Below, one piece after another: positions 8,140 to 17,056 of a stretch of 64,000 nucleotides of DNA. A program made the position numbers and the translations under genes. This DNA comes from Micromonospora coriariae (GTDB lineage Bacteria > Actinomycetota > Actinomycetes > Mycobacteriales > Micromonosporaceae), in contig NZ_LT607412.1 in the NCBI RefSeq assembly GCF_900091455.1, forward strand, positions 6,634,001 to 6,698,000. Direction: 5' to 3'. How positions within the stretch are numbered: the stretch's first letter is position 1; each line of letters begins with the position of its first letter. The notes beneath the pieces were generated by a model, which was not told the origin of the DNA, ran no database searches, and saw nothing but the letters and a program-made list of their open reading frames with translations.

Positions 8140-9498
8140 TCAGCCCGGCGCGGTCCCGGCGTCCTCGGCCAGCAGGTCGAGCAGCAGCGCCGCCGTCCAA
8201 CTGAACGCCGGCGAGCCCAGCCCGGCACCGGTGTCCGGATGGAAGTACTCGTGGCAGCCGGCGCCGGCGACCAGCCCGATCATGGACCGGCGCAGCCCGG
8301 CCGCCAGCTCCGGGTGCCCGTGCGTGAGCAGCCCGCGCCGCACCAGCCAGCCGACGTTCAGCCAGCTCGGCCCGCGCCAGTAGCGCAGCGGTTCGAAGTC
8401 CGGAGCGGTCCGGTCGTGGCTGGGCAGCGGCCGGTCCATCCGCCGGGCCACCCCGAAGCGCGCCGACCGGGCCTCCACGACCAGCGCCTCGGCCTGCCGG
8501 GTTGGCAGGTCGGGCAGGATCAGCGGCGCCAGGCCCAGCACGGTGCGCGCCGGGACCAGCCGGTCGGTGCGCAGGTCGCGGGGGGCGAACCTGCCAGTGG
8601 CGGGGTCGTACAGCCGGCGCACCAGGGCCTCGGTGATCCGGGCCGCACGGGCCCGGTGCGGCGCGGGGTCGGCGCCGACCAGCGCGGCGATCTCGGCCAG
8701 CGCGTGCTCGGCCGCACCGAACGCCGCGTTGAACAGCGGGCACTCCACCAGGAACGGGTGGCCGTCGGCCAGACCCCGGTCGGAGTAGCCACCGTCCCGG
8801 TAGGAGGCGACGATCGCCAGGTAGCGCGCGTAGTCCAGGTCCGTGGGGCGGTGCGCGGCGTCCGCGTGCGCCGTGTCGTGCCGGCGGTACGCGCGCATCA
8901 CCGTCGCCTCGGCCGGCACCGCGGCCATCGGCTCGTCCCAGGCCGGACTGTTGTCCAGGCCGGACTCCCACGGGTGCACGATGCAGGCCAGCCCGTCGCC
9001 GGCCAGGTCCCGCCGCTCGGTGAGGTAGCGCTGCTGGGCCACCAACGCCGGATAGAGACGGCGCAGCGCGGCCAGGCCGGCCGGGTCGGGCGCCCGCCGG
9101 TACGCCAGCCACGCGGCGAGCGCGTGCACCGGCGGCTGGACCAGGCCGGAGGTGTCGACGGCCGGCGCCCCCGCGGCAGTCGCCGAGCGCCACAGCTCCG
9201 GCCCCGGAAAGTACGCGCCGACCCGTAGCGCCGGGTTGAACACGATGTGCGGCACCCTCCCGTCGGCCCACTGCGCCCGGAACAGGCTGGCCAGCTCCCG
9301 CCAGGCCCGCTCGGGACGGACCTGGGCCAGCCCGACCGCGATGAACGCGGAATCCCAGCTCCACTGGTGCGGGTAGAGCGTGCGCGAGGGCACCGTGTGG
9401 TCGTGCTCCCAGTTGGCGTCGAGGGTGGCGACCGCGAGTCGGCGCAGCCCGGCGAGGTCGGCCGACGCGCCGGTGCGGGCCGGGGCACCGGCGGTCAT
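8140..9498 (-). CDS. MGH1/GH63-like glycoside hydrolase
   Basis: 452 aa, no signal peptide, so cytoplasmic. The (alpha/alpha)6-barrel signatures of the GH63/mannosylglycerate-hydrolase-like group are present: HQWSWDSAFIAVGLAQV near residue 45, HPWESGLDNSPAWDEP near 180 (catalytic acid region), YWRGPSWLNVGWLV near 370, and HEYFHPDTGAGLGSPAFSWTAALLL at the C-terminus. The ATG overlaps the TGA of the isomerase gene (ATGA). It is the third gene of a leftward operon divergent from a sugar ABC transporter, so it probably hydrolyses the imported oligosaccharide or glycoside. The exact substrate is unknown. Confidence 0.8.
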   Translation of the reverse strand: MTAGAPARTGASADLAGLRRLAVATLDANWEHDHTVPSRTLYPHQWSWDSAFIAVGLAQVRPERAWRELASLFRAQWADGRVPHIVFNPALRVGAYFPGPELWRSATAAGAPAVDTSGLVQPPVHALAAWLAYRRAPDPAGLAALRRLYPALVAQQRYLTERRDLAGDGLACIVHPWESGLDNSPAWDEPMAAVPAEATVMRAYRRHDTAHADAAHRPTDLDYARYLAIVASYRDGGYSDRGLADGHPFLVECPLFNAAFGAAEHALAEIAALVGADPAPHRARAARITEALVRRLYDPATGRFAPRDLRTDRLVPARTVLGLAPLILPDLPTRQAEALVVEARSARFGVARRMDRPLPSHDRTAPDFEPLRYWRGPSWLNVGWLVRRGLLTHGHPELAAGLRRSMIGLVAGAGCHEYFHPDTGAGLGSPAFSWTAALLLDLLAEDAGTAPG

Positions 9499-10316
9499 GC
9501 CGCGGCCCGCCGGGGCAGCGCGTGCCGCAGCACCGTGGCGGCCTGCTGGAGGGCGCGGACCGGATCGCCGCGCAGCCGGCACTCCAGCGCCAGCCAGCCC
9601 CGGTAGTCCAGCTCCAGCAGCGTCCGCACCAGCGCCGGCCAGTTGAGGTGCCCGGCACCGGGTTGGTACCGGTTGGAGTCGCTGACCTGCACGTGCCCGA
9701 GATACGGCGCGGCGGCGCGCAGGGCCCGGTGCACATCGTCCTCCTCGATGTTCATGTGGAAGGTGTCCGCGACCACCCGCAGCGAGGGCAACCCGACCGC
9801 CGCGCAGAGCGCGACCGCCTCGTCGAGCCGGTTGACCATGTGGTCCTCGTACCGGTTGAGGGGTTCCAGGAAGAGGGTGACCCCCTCGGCCCGGGCGTGC
9901 TCGCCCAGCTCGCCGAGGGCTTCCAGGAGCACCTGCCGGTCGCCGGTCGGCGGGCGCGGCGGTTCGAACGGTGGCAGCCGCCGGGAGAACATCCCCCACG
10001 ATGCCGGCGTCATCGCCCCGACGCCGCCCAGCTCGGCGATCACCGAGAGCTGGGAGCGCAGGTTGCGGACCGCGTCGGCGGACCGGGCCGGGTCGAAGTC
10101 GCCGATGAAGTGGTCCATCTCGACGCAGACGGTGGGCATCACCACCCCGGCGGCGCGGGCCCGGCGCAACTCGGGCAGCCGGCGGGCGAACGCGAGGTCG
10201 CCGCGCCCGCGCAGCTCGATGCCCTGGTAACCGAGGGCGGCGGCGAGGGCGTACTTCTGGATCAGGTCGGTGCCCGGCAGGAGCTGTTCCTGGCAGGCCA
10301 GCGCGATGGTGGTCAT
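9495..10316 (-). CDS. Sugar phosphate isomerase/epimerase (xylose isomerase-like TIM barrel)
   Basis: 273 aa AP-endonuclease-2/xylose isomerase-like barrel. Likely metal ligands are Glu in FLEPLNRYED, Asp in VVADTFHMNIEED, His in GHVQVSDSNRYQPG and Glu in LALECRL, the usual E-D-H-E set. ATG 10316 shares its A with the TGA of the upstream dehydrogenase (TGATG), and its stop overlaps the hydrolase start, so three enzymes are coupled. In such loci these proteins isomerise or epimerise keto sugars made by the neighbouring dehydrogenase. That pathway role is inferred from context. Confidence 0.85.
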   Translation of the reverse strand: MTTIALACQEQLLPGTDLIQKYALAAALGYQGIELRGRGDLAFARRLPELRRARAAGVVMPTVCVEMDHFIGDFDPARSADAVRNLRSQLSVIAELGGVGAMTPASWGMFSRRLPPFEPPRPPTGDRQVLLEALGELGEHARAEGVTLFLEPLNRYEDHMVNRLDEAVALCAAVGLPSLRVVADTFHMNIEEDDVHRALRAAAPYLGHVQVSDSNRYQPGAGHLNWPALVRTLLELDYRGWLALECRLRGDPVRALQQAATVLRHALPRRAAA

Positions 10317-11353
10317 CAGAACCTCAACACCACTTGAAGGACGTCACCGGCGCCGCGGTCGAGCAGCGCGAGGGCGTCGGCGACGGCGCTGGCGTCGACG
10401 ATGTGGCTGACCAGCGGCAACGGGTCGACGCTGTGCTCAGCCACCAACTCCATGAAGGTCTGCGTCACCCGGTCACCGGTCCACCGGCCGGCCATGCTCG
10501 GCGCGGGGGTGGGGCCGGAGACCTGGGCGGCCACCAACTGGATGCGGTTGTGGTGGAACTCCTCGCCGAGGCCGAGCCCGTCGGCCTGGCCCTGGTAGAA
10601 GCCGGCGGCCACGACCCGACCGGCATGGGTGGTGGAGCGGATCGCCTCGTGCAGCGCGGGGTACGCCCCGGACAGCTCGAGGCAGACGTCCGCGCCCCGG
10701 CCGCCGGTGGCCTGCCGCAGCACGGCGGCGGCGGACTCGGCAGCGGCGTCCACCGTCGACCGCGCGCCGTAGCGGGCGGCGTGCTCCAGCCGGCCGGGCA
10801 TCCGGTCGACCGCCACCACCCGGGCGCCGGAGAGCACCGCGAGCCGGGTGGCGAGCAGCCCGATGACGCCCTGCCCGAAGACACCGACCCAGTCGCCGAG
10901 GTGCAGGTCCCCGGCGAGCACTGCGGTCAGCGCGATGGCGCCCGGCCGGGCGAAGACCGCGGCGAGCGGGTCCAGGCCGGCGGGCAACGGGCGGACCGCC
11001 CCGGCGGCGAGCACGGCCTCGGCGCGGTGCCCCCAGATGCCCCAGACCATCTGCCCGGGGAGCCGGTCGGTGACGTCCGGGGCCACCTCGACGACCTCGC
11101 CGACCTCCTCGTAGCCGAAGCCGATCAGCGGGTACGGCACCGGGGTCTGCCGGGGCACGAACATCCGCGCGGCGTCGTCCCAGTCCTTGCTGAGTCGTGG
11201 ATTACTGCCCCGGTAGAGGGTGAGCTCGGTGCCGGCCGAGATGCCGGAGTAGCAGGTACGCACCCGGACCTGGCCGGGGCCGAGCGGATCCGGTGGGCAG
11301 GGCTCGAGGCTGATCCGTCGAGGCCCCGCGAGAGAGACAACCCAGTTGACCAT
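10316..11353 (-). CDS. MDR-family zinc-type sugar/polyol dehydrogenase
   Basis: 345 aa medium-chain dehydrogenase/reductase. The N-terminal catalytic domain has CYSGISAGTELTLYRG in place of the classical CGICGSD zinc site. The Rossmann part has VGVFGQGVIGLLATRLAVLSGARVVAVDR near residue 170, with Asp favouring NAD. The second structural zinc cysteine cluster is missing. It is the first gene of the leftward operon; its start is 116 bp from the divergent binding-protein gene. Oxidation of an imported sugar or inositol-like polyol is the likely role; the substrate is not determined. Confidence 0.8.
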   Translation of the reverse strand: MVNWVVSLAGPRRISLEPCPPDPLGPGQVRVRTCYSGISAGTELTLYRGSNPRLSKDWDDAARMFVPRQTPVPYPLIGFGYEEVGEVVEVAPDVTDRLPGQMVWGIWGHRAEAVLAAGAVRPLPAGLDPLAAVFARPGAIALTAVLAGDLHLGDWVGVFGQGVIGLLATRLAVLSGARVVAVDRMPGRLEHAARYGARSTVDAAAESAAAVLRQATGGRGADVCLELSGAYPALHEAIRSTTHAGRVVAAGFYQGQADGLGLGEEFHHNRIQLVAAQVSGPTPAPSMAGRWTGDRVTQTFMELVAEHSVDPLPLVSHIVDASAVADALALLDRGAGDVLQVVLRF

Positions 11354-11413
11354 GAGTCACATCCCGGTAGCACTGGGCTCCAGGATAGGCAAAAAATCGT
11401 TATATGTCTTGTT

Positions 11414-11423
11414 ATTGATCAAT
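11414..11423. promoter_or_regulatory. 10-bp palindrome ATTGATCAAT in a divergent promoter
   Basis: A perfect 10-bp palindrome in an AT-rich stretch (about 11390-11425) between the divergent dehydrogenase operon and the sugar ABC transporter operon. Its position suits an operator or promoter element controlling both directions. No regulator gene is adjacent, so the binder would be encoded elsewhere. Confidence 0.45.
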
Positions 11424-11469
11424 CGAAGGCGTTGAATCCTTCATGTACCCTTCGAGAGGAGTGCCACCG

Positions 11470-12864
11470 ATGTCAACACCTCCGAGGCGGATACTCGCCA
11501 CCACCCTGATCATGGCACTTACCGCGTCCACCTTGCTGGCCTGCGGCGACGACGAACCGGACAGCGACAGCAAAAAGATCACCGTGTGGAGCCTGGAGGA
11601 CGTGGCCGATCGGGTCACCGCCACCAAGGCGATCATCGCCGACTTCACCGCGAAGACCGGGATCCAGGTTGAACTGGTCACCGTCAACGAGGACCAGTTC
11701 CCCTCCCTGATCGCCGCCAACGCGGCCGCCGGCGACCTCCCCGACGTGGTCGGCTCCGTCTCCCTGGCCGGCATCCGCACGCTCGCCGGCAACGAACTGC
11801 TGCACGCCTCGGCTAACACCGAGATCGTCGACGCGCTCGGCAAGCAGACCTTCTCCCCCCGCGCACTGGAGCTCACCTCCGACGACGGCAGGCAACTCTC
11901 CGTGCCCAGCGACGGCTGGGGCCAGCTGCTCGTCTACCGCAAGGACCTCTTCGACGCCGCCGGCCTGCCCGCCCCCGACACGTACGAGCGGATCACCGCC
12001 GCCGCGGCGAGGCTCAACACCGGCGGCGTCGCCGGGATCACCGCGGCGACCGCCCCCAGCGACGTGTTCACCCAGCAGACCTTCGAGCACCTGGCGCTGG
12101 CCAACGGCTGCCAGCTCACCGACGACAGCGGCAAGGTCACCCTGGACTCGCCGCAGTGCGTCGAAGCGTTCCGCTTCTACGGCGACCTGATCCGGACCAG
12201 CTCGATAAAGGGCGCACAGGACGTCGACACCACCCGGGCCACCTACTTCGCCGGGAAGGCGGCCATGGTCGTCTGGTCGCCGTTCATCCTCGACGAGCTG
12301 GCCGGGCTGCGCAACGACGCCAAACCGACCTGCCCGCAGTGCCAGGCCGACCCGACGTTCCTGGCGAAGAACAGCGGATTCGTCACCGCCATCAAGGGCC
12401 CGAACGGCACCGAACCGGCCCAGTACGGCGAGATCAGCTCGTGGGCGGTGCTCGACGGCGCCGCGACCGACTCGGCGAAGTCCTTCGTGGAGTACATGCT
12501 CGGCGACGGCTACCCGCGCTGGTTCGGCATGTCGCCCGAGGGCCGCTTCCCCGTGCGCAAGGGCACCCCGGCCGAGCCCGAGGCGTACCTGACCCGGTGG
12601 AACACCAGCCAGGCCGGCGTGGACGCGAAGAAGCCCCTCGCGGACGTGTACGGCGACGAGGTGCTGGCCACGCTGCGCCGCAGCCCGGACACCTTCCAAC
12701 GCTGGGGGCTCAGCCAGGGGCAGGGCAAGCTGGTCGGCGCCATGCTCGGCGAACTGCCGGTGCCCAAGGCGTTGAACGACGTCATCTCCGGCAAGTCCGA
12801 CGCGGCGGCCGCCGCCGCGCGAGCCACGAAGGACGTCGACGCCATCAAGGCAGGCGTCAATTGA
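11470..12864 (+). CDS. Carbohydrate ABC transporter substrate-binding lipoprotein
   Basis: 464 aa extracellular solute-binding protein family 1. A lipoprotein signal peptide ends in ASTLLAC with lipid-anchored Cys25, followed by an acidic linker GDDEPDSDS. KITVWSLEDVADRVTATKAIIADF is the usual start of the maltose-binding-like fold. GAGAGGAG about 10 bases upstream selects ATG 11470; an in-frame ATG at 11443 would precede the signal peptide with 9 residues. The TGA overlaps the next gene's TTG start. The sugar is unknown; the neighbouring hydrolase suggests an oligosaccharide or glycoside. Confidence 0.9.
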   Translation: MSTPPRRILATTLIMALTASTLLACGDDEPDSDSKKITVWSLEDVADRVTATKAIIADFTAKTGIQVELVTVNEDQFPSLIAANAAAGDLPDVVGSVSLAGIRTLAGNELLHASANTEIVDALGKQTFSPRALELTSDDGRQLSVPSDGWGQLLVYRKDLFDAAGLPAPDTYERITAAAARLNTGGVAGITAATAPSDVFTQQTFEHLALANGCQLTDDSGKVTLDSPQCVEAFRFYGDLIRTSSIKGAQDVDTTRATYFAGKAAMVVWSPFILDELAGLRNDAKPTCPQCQADPTFLAKNSGFVTAIKGPNGTEPAQYGEISSWAVLDGAATDSAKSFVEYMLGDGYPRWFGMSPEGRFPVRKGTPAEPEAYLTRWNTSQAGVDAKKPLADVYGDEVLATLRRSPDTFQRWGLSQGQGKLVGAMLGELPVPKALNDVISGKSDAAAAAARATKDVDAIKAGVN

Positions 12865-13817
12865 CCACCACCGCACCCGGCCCCGGTCGCTCCCCCACCC
12901 GTGAGCGACCGCGGCCGGCCCGCCGCCGACCGCTGACCCTGCGTCGTCGAGAGTCCCGCGCCGGGCTCGCGCTGGTCGCCCCGACCCTGCTCGTCACCAT
13001 CACAGTCATCGGCATCCCGATCGTCTGGACCGTGGTGCTCGCCTTCCAGCGGGTCCGGCTCGCCACGCTGCGCAAGACCGGGCTGTTCGGCGAGTTCACA
13101 ATGGACAACGTCGACCGGGTGCTGCACACCCCCGGCTTCGCCAGCACCCTGTGGACGACCCTGGTCTACAGCCTCGGCGGCACCGTCGGGTCGATCCTGC
13201 TGGGCCTGGTCGCCGCCCTGGTGGTCCGTCGGCCGTTCCGCGGTCGCACAGTGGTCCGGGCGTCCATGCTGCTGCCGTACGTGGCGCCGGTGGTCGCGGT
13301 GACCTTCGTCTGGCAGGTGATGCTCGACCCGCAGCTCGGCATCGTCAACGACTGGGGCCGGCGGCTGCTCGGCTGGGACGCCCCGGTGCCGTTCCTGTCC
13401 CAGGAGTCGACCGCGCTGGCCACGGTGATCGTGTTCGAGGCGTGGCGGTACTTCCCGTTCGCGTTCCTGTTCCTGCTGGCCCGGCTCCAGGCGGTGCCCG
13501 GCGAGCTGGAGGAGGCCGCCCGGGTCGACGGCGCCACCCCCACCCAGCGGTTCCGGCACATCCTGCTGCCGCAACTGCTGCCGGTGATCGCCCTGCTGGG
13601 CGTGCTGCGCTTCATCATGACGTTCAACAAGTTCGACGACGTCTACCTGCTGACCGGCGGCGCGGCCGGCACCGAGGTGGTCAGCGTACGGGTGTACGAG
13701 TTCCTCACCGCGCGAACCGACATCGGCGCCGCCGCCGCGCAGGCGGTCGTACTGGCCGTGGTGCTGATCGTGTTCGTGCTGATCTACCTGCGCTTCTTCG
13801 GACGGAGGGTCGGCTGA
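12861..13817 (+). CDS. Sugar ABC transporter permease (MalF-like)
   Basis: 318 aa integral membrane permease with about six helices, starting AGLALVAPTLLVTITVIGIPIVW. The cytoplasmic EAA loop is EEAARVDGATPTQRFRHILLP near residue 215. The TTG start overlaps the upstream stop (TTGA), and AAGGCAGG lies upstream. The first 35 residues are Pro/Arg-rich and cytoplasmic. It pairs with the following permease; no ATPase gene is nearby, so a shared MsiK-type ATPase is likely, as in many actinomycete sugar importers. Confidence 0.9.
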   Translation: MTTTAPGPGRSPTRERPRPARRRPLTLRRRESRAGLALVAPTLLVTITVIGIPIVWTVVLAFQRVRLATLRKTGLFGEFTMDNVDRVLHTPGFASTLWTTLVYSLGGTVGSILLGLVAALVVRRPFRGRTVVRASMLLPYVAPVVAVTFVWQVMLDPQLGIVNDWGRRLLGWDAPVPFLSQESTALATVIVFEAWRYFPFAFLFLLARLQAVPGELEEAARVDGATPTQRFRHILLPQLLPVIALLGVLRFIMTFNKFDDVYLLTGGAAGTEVVSVRVYEFLTARTDIGAAAAQAVVLAVVLIVFVLIYLRFFGRRVG

Positions 13818-14683
13818 TGGACCGGGACCTCGTCGAGACGGTCAGCCTGCGCTGGCTGCGCCGCCTGGTGATCGCCGCGTTCCTGGTGATCACCGTCTTT
13901 CCCTTCTACTACATGCTGATGCTGTCGGTACGCCCCATCGAGCGGCTGCTGCTCGACCCCGGCTCACTGGTGGTCGGCTTCGGTGAGCTGACCGTCGCCA
14001 CGTACGCCGAGGTGCTCAAGGCCACCGACGACGGCGGTCAGGGATTCCTCACCTTCATCCGCAACAGTGGCCTGGTCGCCGTCGCGGCGACGCTGCTCAC
14101 GCTGCTGGTGGCGATCCCCGGGGCGTACGCCGTGGCCCGGCTGCGGTTCTTCGGCCGGCGGCAGGTCGACTTCTTGTTCCTGGCGGTCTACCTGTTCCCG
14201 TCGATCGTCATCGCGATCCCGCTGTTCGTGGTCTTCACCCGGGCCGGGCTGCGCGGCTCACTGTTCGGCCTCGTGCTCGTCTACATCTCGCAGACGCTGC
14301 CGGTCTCGGTCTACATGCTCAAGAACTACTTCGAGACCATCCCGGTCAGTCTCGAGGAGTCCGCCGCGATCGACGGCGCCGGTCGGCTCGGAATCATCCG
14401 CCGGGTCAGCCTGCCCCTGGCCATGCCGTCGATCATGGCGGTCGCGCTCTACGACTTCATGATCGCCTGGAACGAGTTCCTCTTCGCGCTGCTGTTCCTG
14501 GTCGACAAGCCCGACCGGTGGACGGTGTCGCTCGGCCTGTCCCTACTCGCCGACGGGGTCGAGGTGCCCAAGACGGTGCTGATGGCCGGGTCGGTCGTCC
14601 TCACCCTGCCCATCGTGATCCTCTTCTTCTCCAGCGAGCGCCTACTCACCGAGGGCCTGACCACCGGCGCCGAAAAGGGCTAA
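13817..14683 (+). CDS. Sugar ABC transporter permease (MalG-like)
   Basis: 288 aa with six predicted membrane helices, beginning LVIAAFLVITVFPFYYMLMLSV. The EAA loop EESAAIDGAGRLGIIRRVSLP lies near residue 190. ATG 13817 shares its A with the upstream TGA; GGACGGAGGG provides the ribosome site. It is the last gene of the transporter operon. Confidence 0.9.
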   Translation: MDRDLVETVSLRWLRRLVIAAFLVITVFPFYYMLMLSVRPIERLLLDPGSLVVGFGELTVATYAEVLKATDDGGQGFLTFIRNSGLVAVAATLLTLLVAIPGAYAVARLRFFGRRQVDFLFLAVYLFPSIVIAIPLFVVFTRAGLRGSLFGLVLVYISQTLPVSVYMLKNYFETIPVSLEESAAIDGAGRLGIIRRVSLPLAMPSIMAVALYDFMIAWNEFLFALLFLVDKPDRWTVSLGLSLLADGVEVPKTVLMAGSVVLTLPIVILFFSSERLLTEGLTTGAEKG

Positions 14684-14737
14684 CCCCGCCTTCCCCGCCC
14701 CGTCCCCGTCCCCCCACCCCGCCCCCCGCCCCGGCCC

Positions 14738-14805
14738 CGCGTCGATCTAGGGCAAATCAGCGCTAGTTGATCTCCACGGACGACGATATGCCCTAGATCG
14801 GCGCG
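14738..14805. repeat. Long intergenic inverted repeat, 17-bp arms
   Basis: Left arm 14738-14754 (CGCGTCGATCTAGGGCA) pairs with right arm 14789-14805 (TGCCCTAGATCGGCGCG) with a single T/C mismatch, separated by 34 nt. It lies 55 bp after the stop of the permease operon. It may act as a transcription terminator or belong to a dispersed intergenic palindrome family; the flanking sequence has no gene. Confidence 0.65.
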
Positions 14806-14820
14806 ACGAGGGCCGGCGCG

Positions 14821-14850
14821 CGGGGGCGGCGGGCGCGGGGGCGGCGGGCG
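14821..14850. repeat. GC-only 15-bp direct tandem repeat
   Basis: Two perfect copies of CGGGGGCGGCGGGCG in tandem, followed by a degenerate third, between the inverted repeat and the methyltransferase gene. Likely slippage-prone low-complexity DNA; no function is evident. Confidence 0.6.
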
Positions 14851-14915
14851 CGGGGCGGCAGGGCGGGGGCTGGGTTGGGCGTCGCGGCGCTGCCGGCCCC
14901 GGTTACGGTGGCGAC

Positions 14916-15521
14916 ATGGCCAAGCCGACCCGTTGGACGACCGACACCGGACCCGAGCACTCGCAGTGGTACATCGACCGGTTCCGGAAGCTCGCGGCCG
15001 AGGGAGCGGACCTGGCCGGCGAGGCCCGGCTGGTGGACGCCCTGGTTACGCCGGGCTCCCGGATCCTCGACGCCGGCAGCGGCACCGGCCGGGTGGGCGC
15101 CGCGCTGGCTCAGCGGGGGCACACCGTGGTGGGGGTGGACGCCGACCCCGCGCTGGTGGCCGCCGCCGGCGCCGACTACCCGGGCCCGCGCTGGCTGGTC
15201 GCCGACCTGGCCGAGCTGGACCTGCCGGCGCTCGGTGAGGCCGAGCCGTTCGACGCCGCGGTGCTGGCGGGCAACGTGCTCGCCTTCGTCGCCGCCGGCA
15301 CCGAGCCGGAGGTGCTGCGCCGGCTCGCCGGGCACCTGCGTCCGGACGGCGTGCTGGCGGTCGGCTTCGGCACCGACCGTGGTTACCCGCTGACCGCGTT
15401 CGACGCCGATTCGGTCGCGGCCGGGCTGCGCCTGGAGCACCGCTTCGCCACCTGGGATCTGCGCCCGTGGCGCGACGACGCGTCCTTCGCGGTCACCATC
15501 CTGCGCCGTCCGGCCGCCTGA
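14916..15521 (+). CDS. Class I SAM-dependent methyltransferase
   Basis: 201 aa. SAM-binding motif I is ILDAGSGTGRVGAALAQRG near residue 50, followed by the acidic motif VVGVDADPALV and motif-IV-like DAAVLAGNVLAF. The N-terminal block HSQWYIDRFRKLAAEGADLAGEARLVDALV is typical of a small actinobacterial methyltransferase family. The substrate cannot be inferred. It converges with eccB; only 22 bp separate the two stops. Confidence 0.85.
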   Translation: MAKPTRWTTDTGPEHSQWYIDRFRKLAAEGADLAGEARLVDALVTPGSRILDAGSGTGRVGAALAQRGHTVVGVDADPALVAAAGADYPGPRWLVADLAELDLPALGEAEPFDAAVLAGNVLAFVAAGTEPEVLRRLAGHLRPDGVLAVGFGTDRGYPLTAFDADSVAAGLRLEHRFATWDLRPWRDDASFAVTILRRPAA

Positions 15522-15543
15522 CCGGCACCAGCCGGGCCACCGG

Positions 15544-16929
15544 TCAGGCGGGGGCGGCGACCGCCTTCGCGGCGGCCGGGTCGAGGGTCGCGCCGGCCGG
15601 CACCAGACTGACCAGGCCCGCCGGCAGCCGCAGCGGGCGCACGTCGCGGTAGCCGAGCATCGCGAGCACGTCCCGGTCGGCCAGCACGTACCGCCGGCCC
15701 AGGTCGGTGACCACGGAGACCGCGCCGCCGGACGCGCCGGGCGCCGCGGCGGCCTCGACGACCGCGCCGCGGCCCGGCTCCACCACCACGTGGTCGGCCA
15801 GCACGGCACCGCCGGTCGGCGCGGTCCGCGGCACGGCGGCCAGGTCCGGCAGCGGTACGCCCCACCGCACCTCCCCGGCACCCCCGTCGTCTCCGACCCG
15901 GGTGCAGAGCGCCCCGTCGTCGCCGGCCGCGAGCCGGGGCGGGGCCGGCGGCGGAGCGGTCGGACCGTTCGGGGCCAGGTCGGGCACCGTGGGCAGCGCG
16001 GCGAACCGACCCAACGTCATCGGCTCCGGCTCGCCCTGCCCGGTGCGGGCCAGCAGCAGCCCGGCCTGCAACTCGGTGATCCCGGCCAGCCCGGCGTCGA
16101 GTGCCACCGCGTACTGCCGGCCGCCGCCGGAGTTGCGCACCAGGTACACCTGGCCGATCGTGGCGCCCGGCACCCCGGAGGCGCGTCCGCCCAGATCGGG
16201 CAGGGCGAGTGGGGCCAGGTCGGCGCCGGCGGGCAGCGAGTTGAGCAGGGCGGGAGCCACCGGGACCGCCCGGGCCCGGGTGGTTGCCAGCGCCGCCAGC
16301 ACCCGGCTGGGGTCGCGGATCAGGTAGCGCCGCTGGTGCCAGACCAGGTGCAGCCCGCCGTCCGGGTGGCGCAGCAGCAGCGCGTCCTCGCCGAGTGTCC
16401 GGCCACCGCCGGGCTGGGTGCCGATCAGCAGCGCGGAGCGGGGTGCCTCACCGGCCGCGCCGGCCGGGATCGTGGAGCAGACCGTCCACGCCGCCGCGGA
16501 CAACCGACCCGGGGCGGGCAGTGAATCGGGCGCGTCGGCGATGCCCAGCGGCAGCCCGCGCGGCACGCCGTCGATGGACCGCCGGGAGACCAGCACGGTC
16601 TTGGACCGGTCGGCGCCGACGATCAGCAGCGCCGACGCGTAGTTGAGCACCGGGTGCAGCTTCTGCTCCCGGTAGACGAAGCGGGCGCCGGACTCCTTCT
16701 CGACGATCACCGCGCCCGGGTCGCGCCAGCCGCTGCCGCCACCGGCGAACAGGCCGTAGAGCGCCGAGCCGCCCAGCCCGATCGCCGCGACCAGGACGCT
16801 GGCCAGCGCGGCGCCGGCCAGCCGTCGGAACGGCGACTGGGCCGGATCGGTCTCGCGCATCACCAGGGCGGCGACCGCCCGCTGGACGCTGAACTGGTAG
16901 GAGTGCAGCTGGTCCTGCCGCGACGGCAT
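15544..16929 (-). CDS. eccB: Type VII secretion protein EccB
   Basis: 461 aa. The N-terminus MPSRQDQLHSYQFSVQRAVAALVMRETDP is diagnostic for EccB, followed by one membrane helix (about residues 40-65, AGAALASVLVAAIGLGGSALYGLF) and a large extracytoplasmic R1-R4 repeat domain with paired Cys residues. GGAAGGGA six bases upstream supports ATG 16929. EccB is a core component of the ESX membrane complex. No eccC, eccD, eccE, mycP or WXG100 gene is seen here, so this copy is isolated from a canonical cluster within the window. Confidence 0.9.
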   Translation of the reverse strand: MPSRQDQLHSYQFSVQRAVAALVMRETDPAQSPFRRLAGAALASVLVAAIGLGGSALYGLFAGGGSGWRDPGAVIVEKESGARFVYREQKLHPVLNYASALLIVGADRSKTVLVSRRSIDGVPRGLPLGIADAPDSLPAPGRLSAAAWTVCSTIPAGAAGEAPRSALLIGTQPGGGRTLGEDALLLRHPDGGLHLVWHQRRYLIRDPSRVLAALATTRARAVPVAPALLNSLPAGADLAPLALPDLGGRASGVPGATIGQVYLVRNSGGGRQYAVALDAGLAGITELQAGLLLARTGQGEPEPMTLGRFAALPTVPDLAPNGPTAPPPAPPRLAAGDDGALCTRVGDDGGAGEVRWGVPLPDLAAVPRTAPTGGAVLADHVVVEPGRGAVVEAAAAPGASGGAVSVVTDLGRRYVLADRDVLAMLGYRDVRPLRLPAGLVSLVPAGATLDPAAAKAVAAPA

Positions 16930-17056
16930 GAGATCCCTTCCGGCTGTATCGGCCGGCACAGGATATGCGCTGCGTCGATGTCTCGTGGACCCTGCGTGGC
17001 GGGCGCCGGTCGGGCCGGTACCATCCGGGGACGAATCCGGCGGCGAGAGGGCACCC

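Noticed and set aside
12156-12860. Upstream extension of the first sugar permease frame
   Set aside because: It overlaps the substrate-binding protein in another frame and is Arg/Gly-rich; the TTG overlapping the stop is the expected coupled start.
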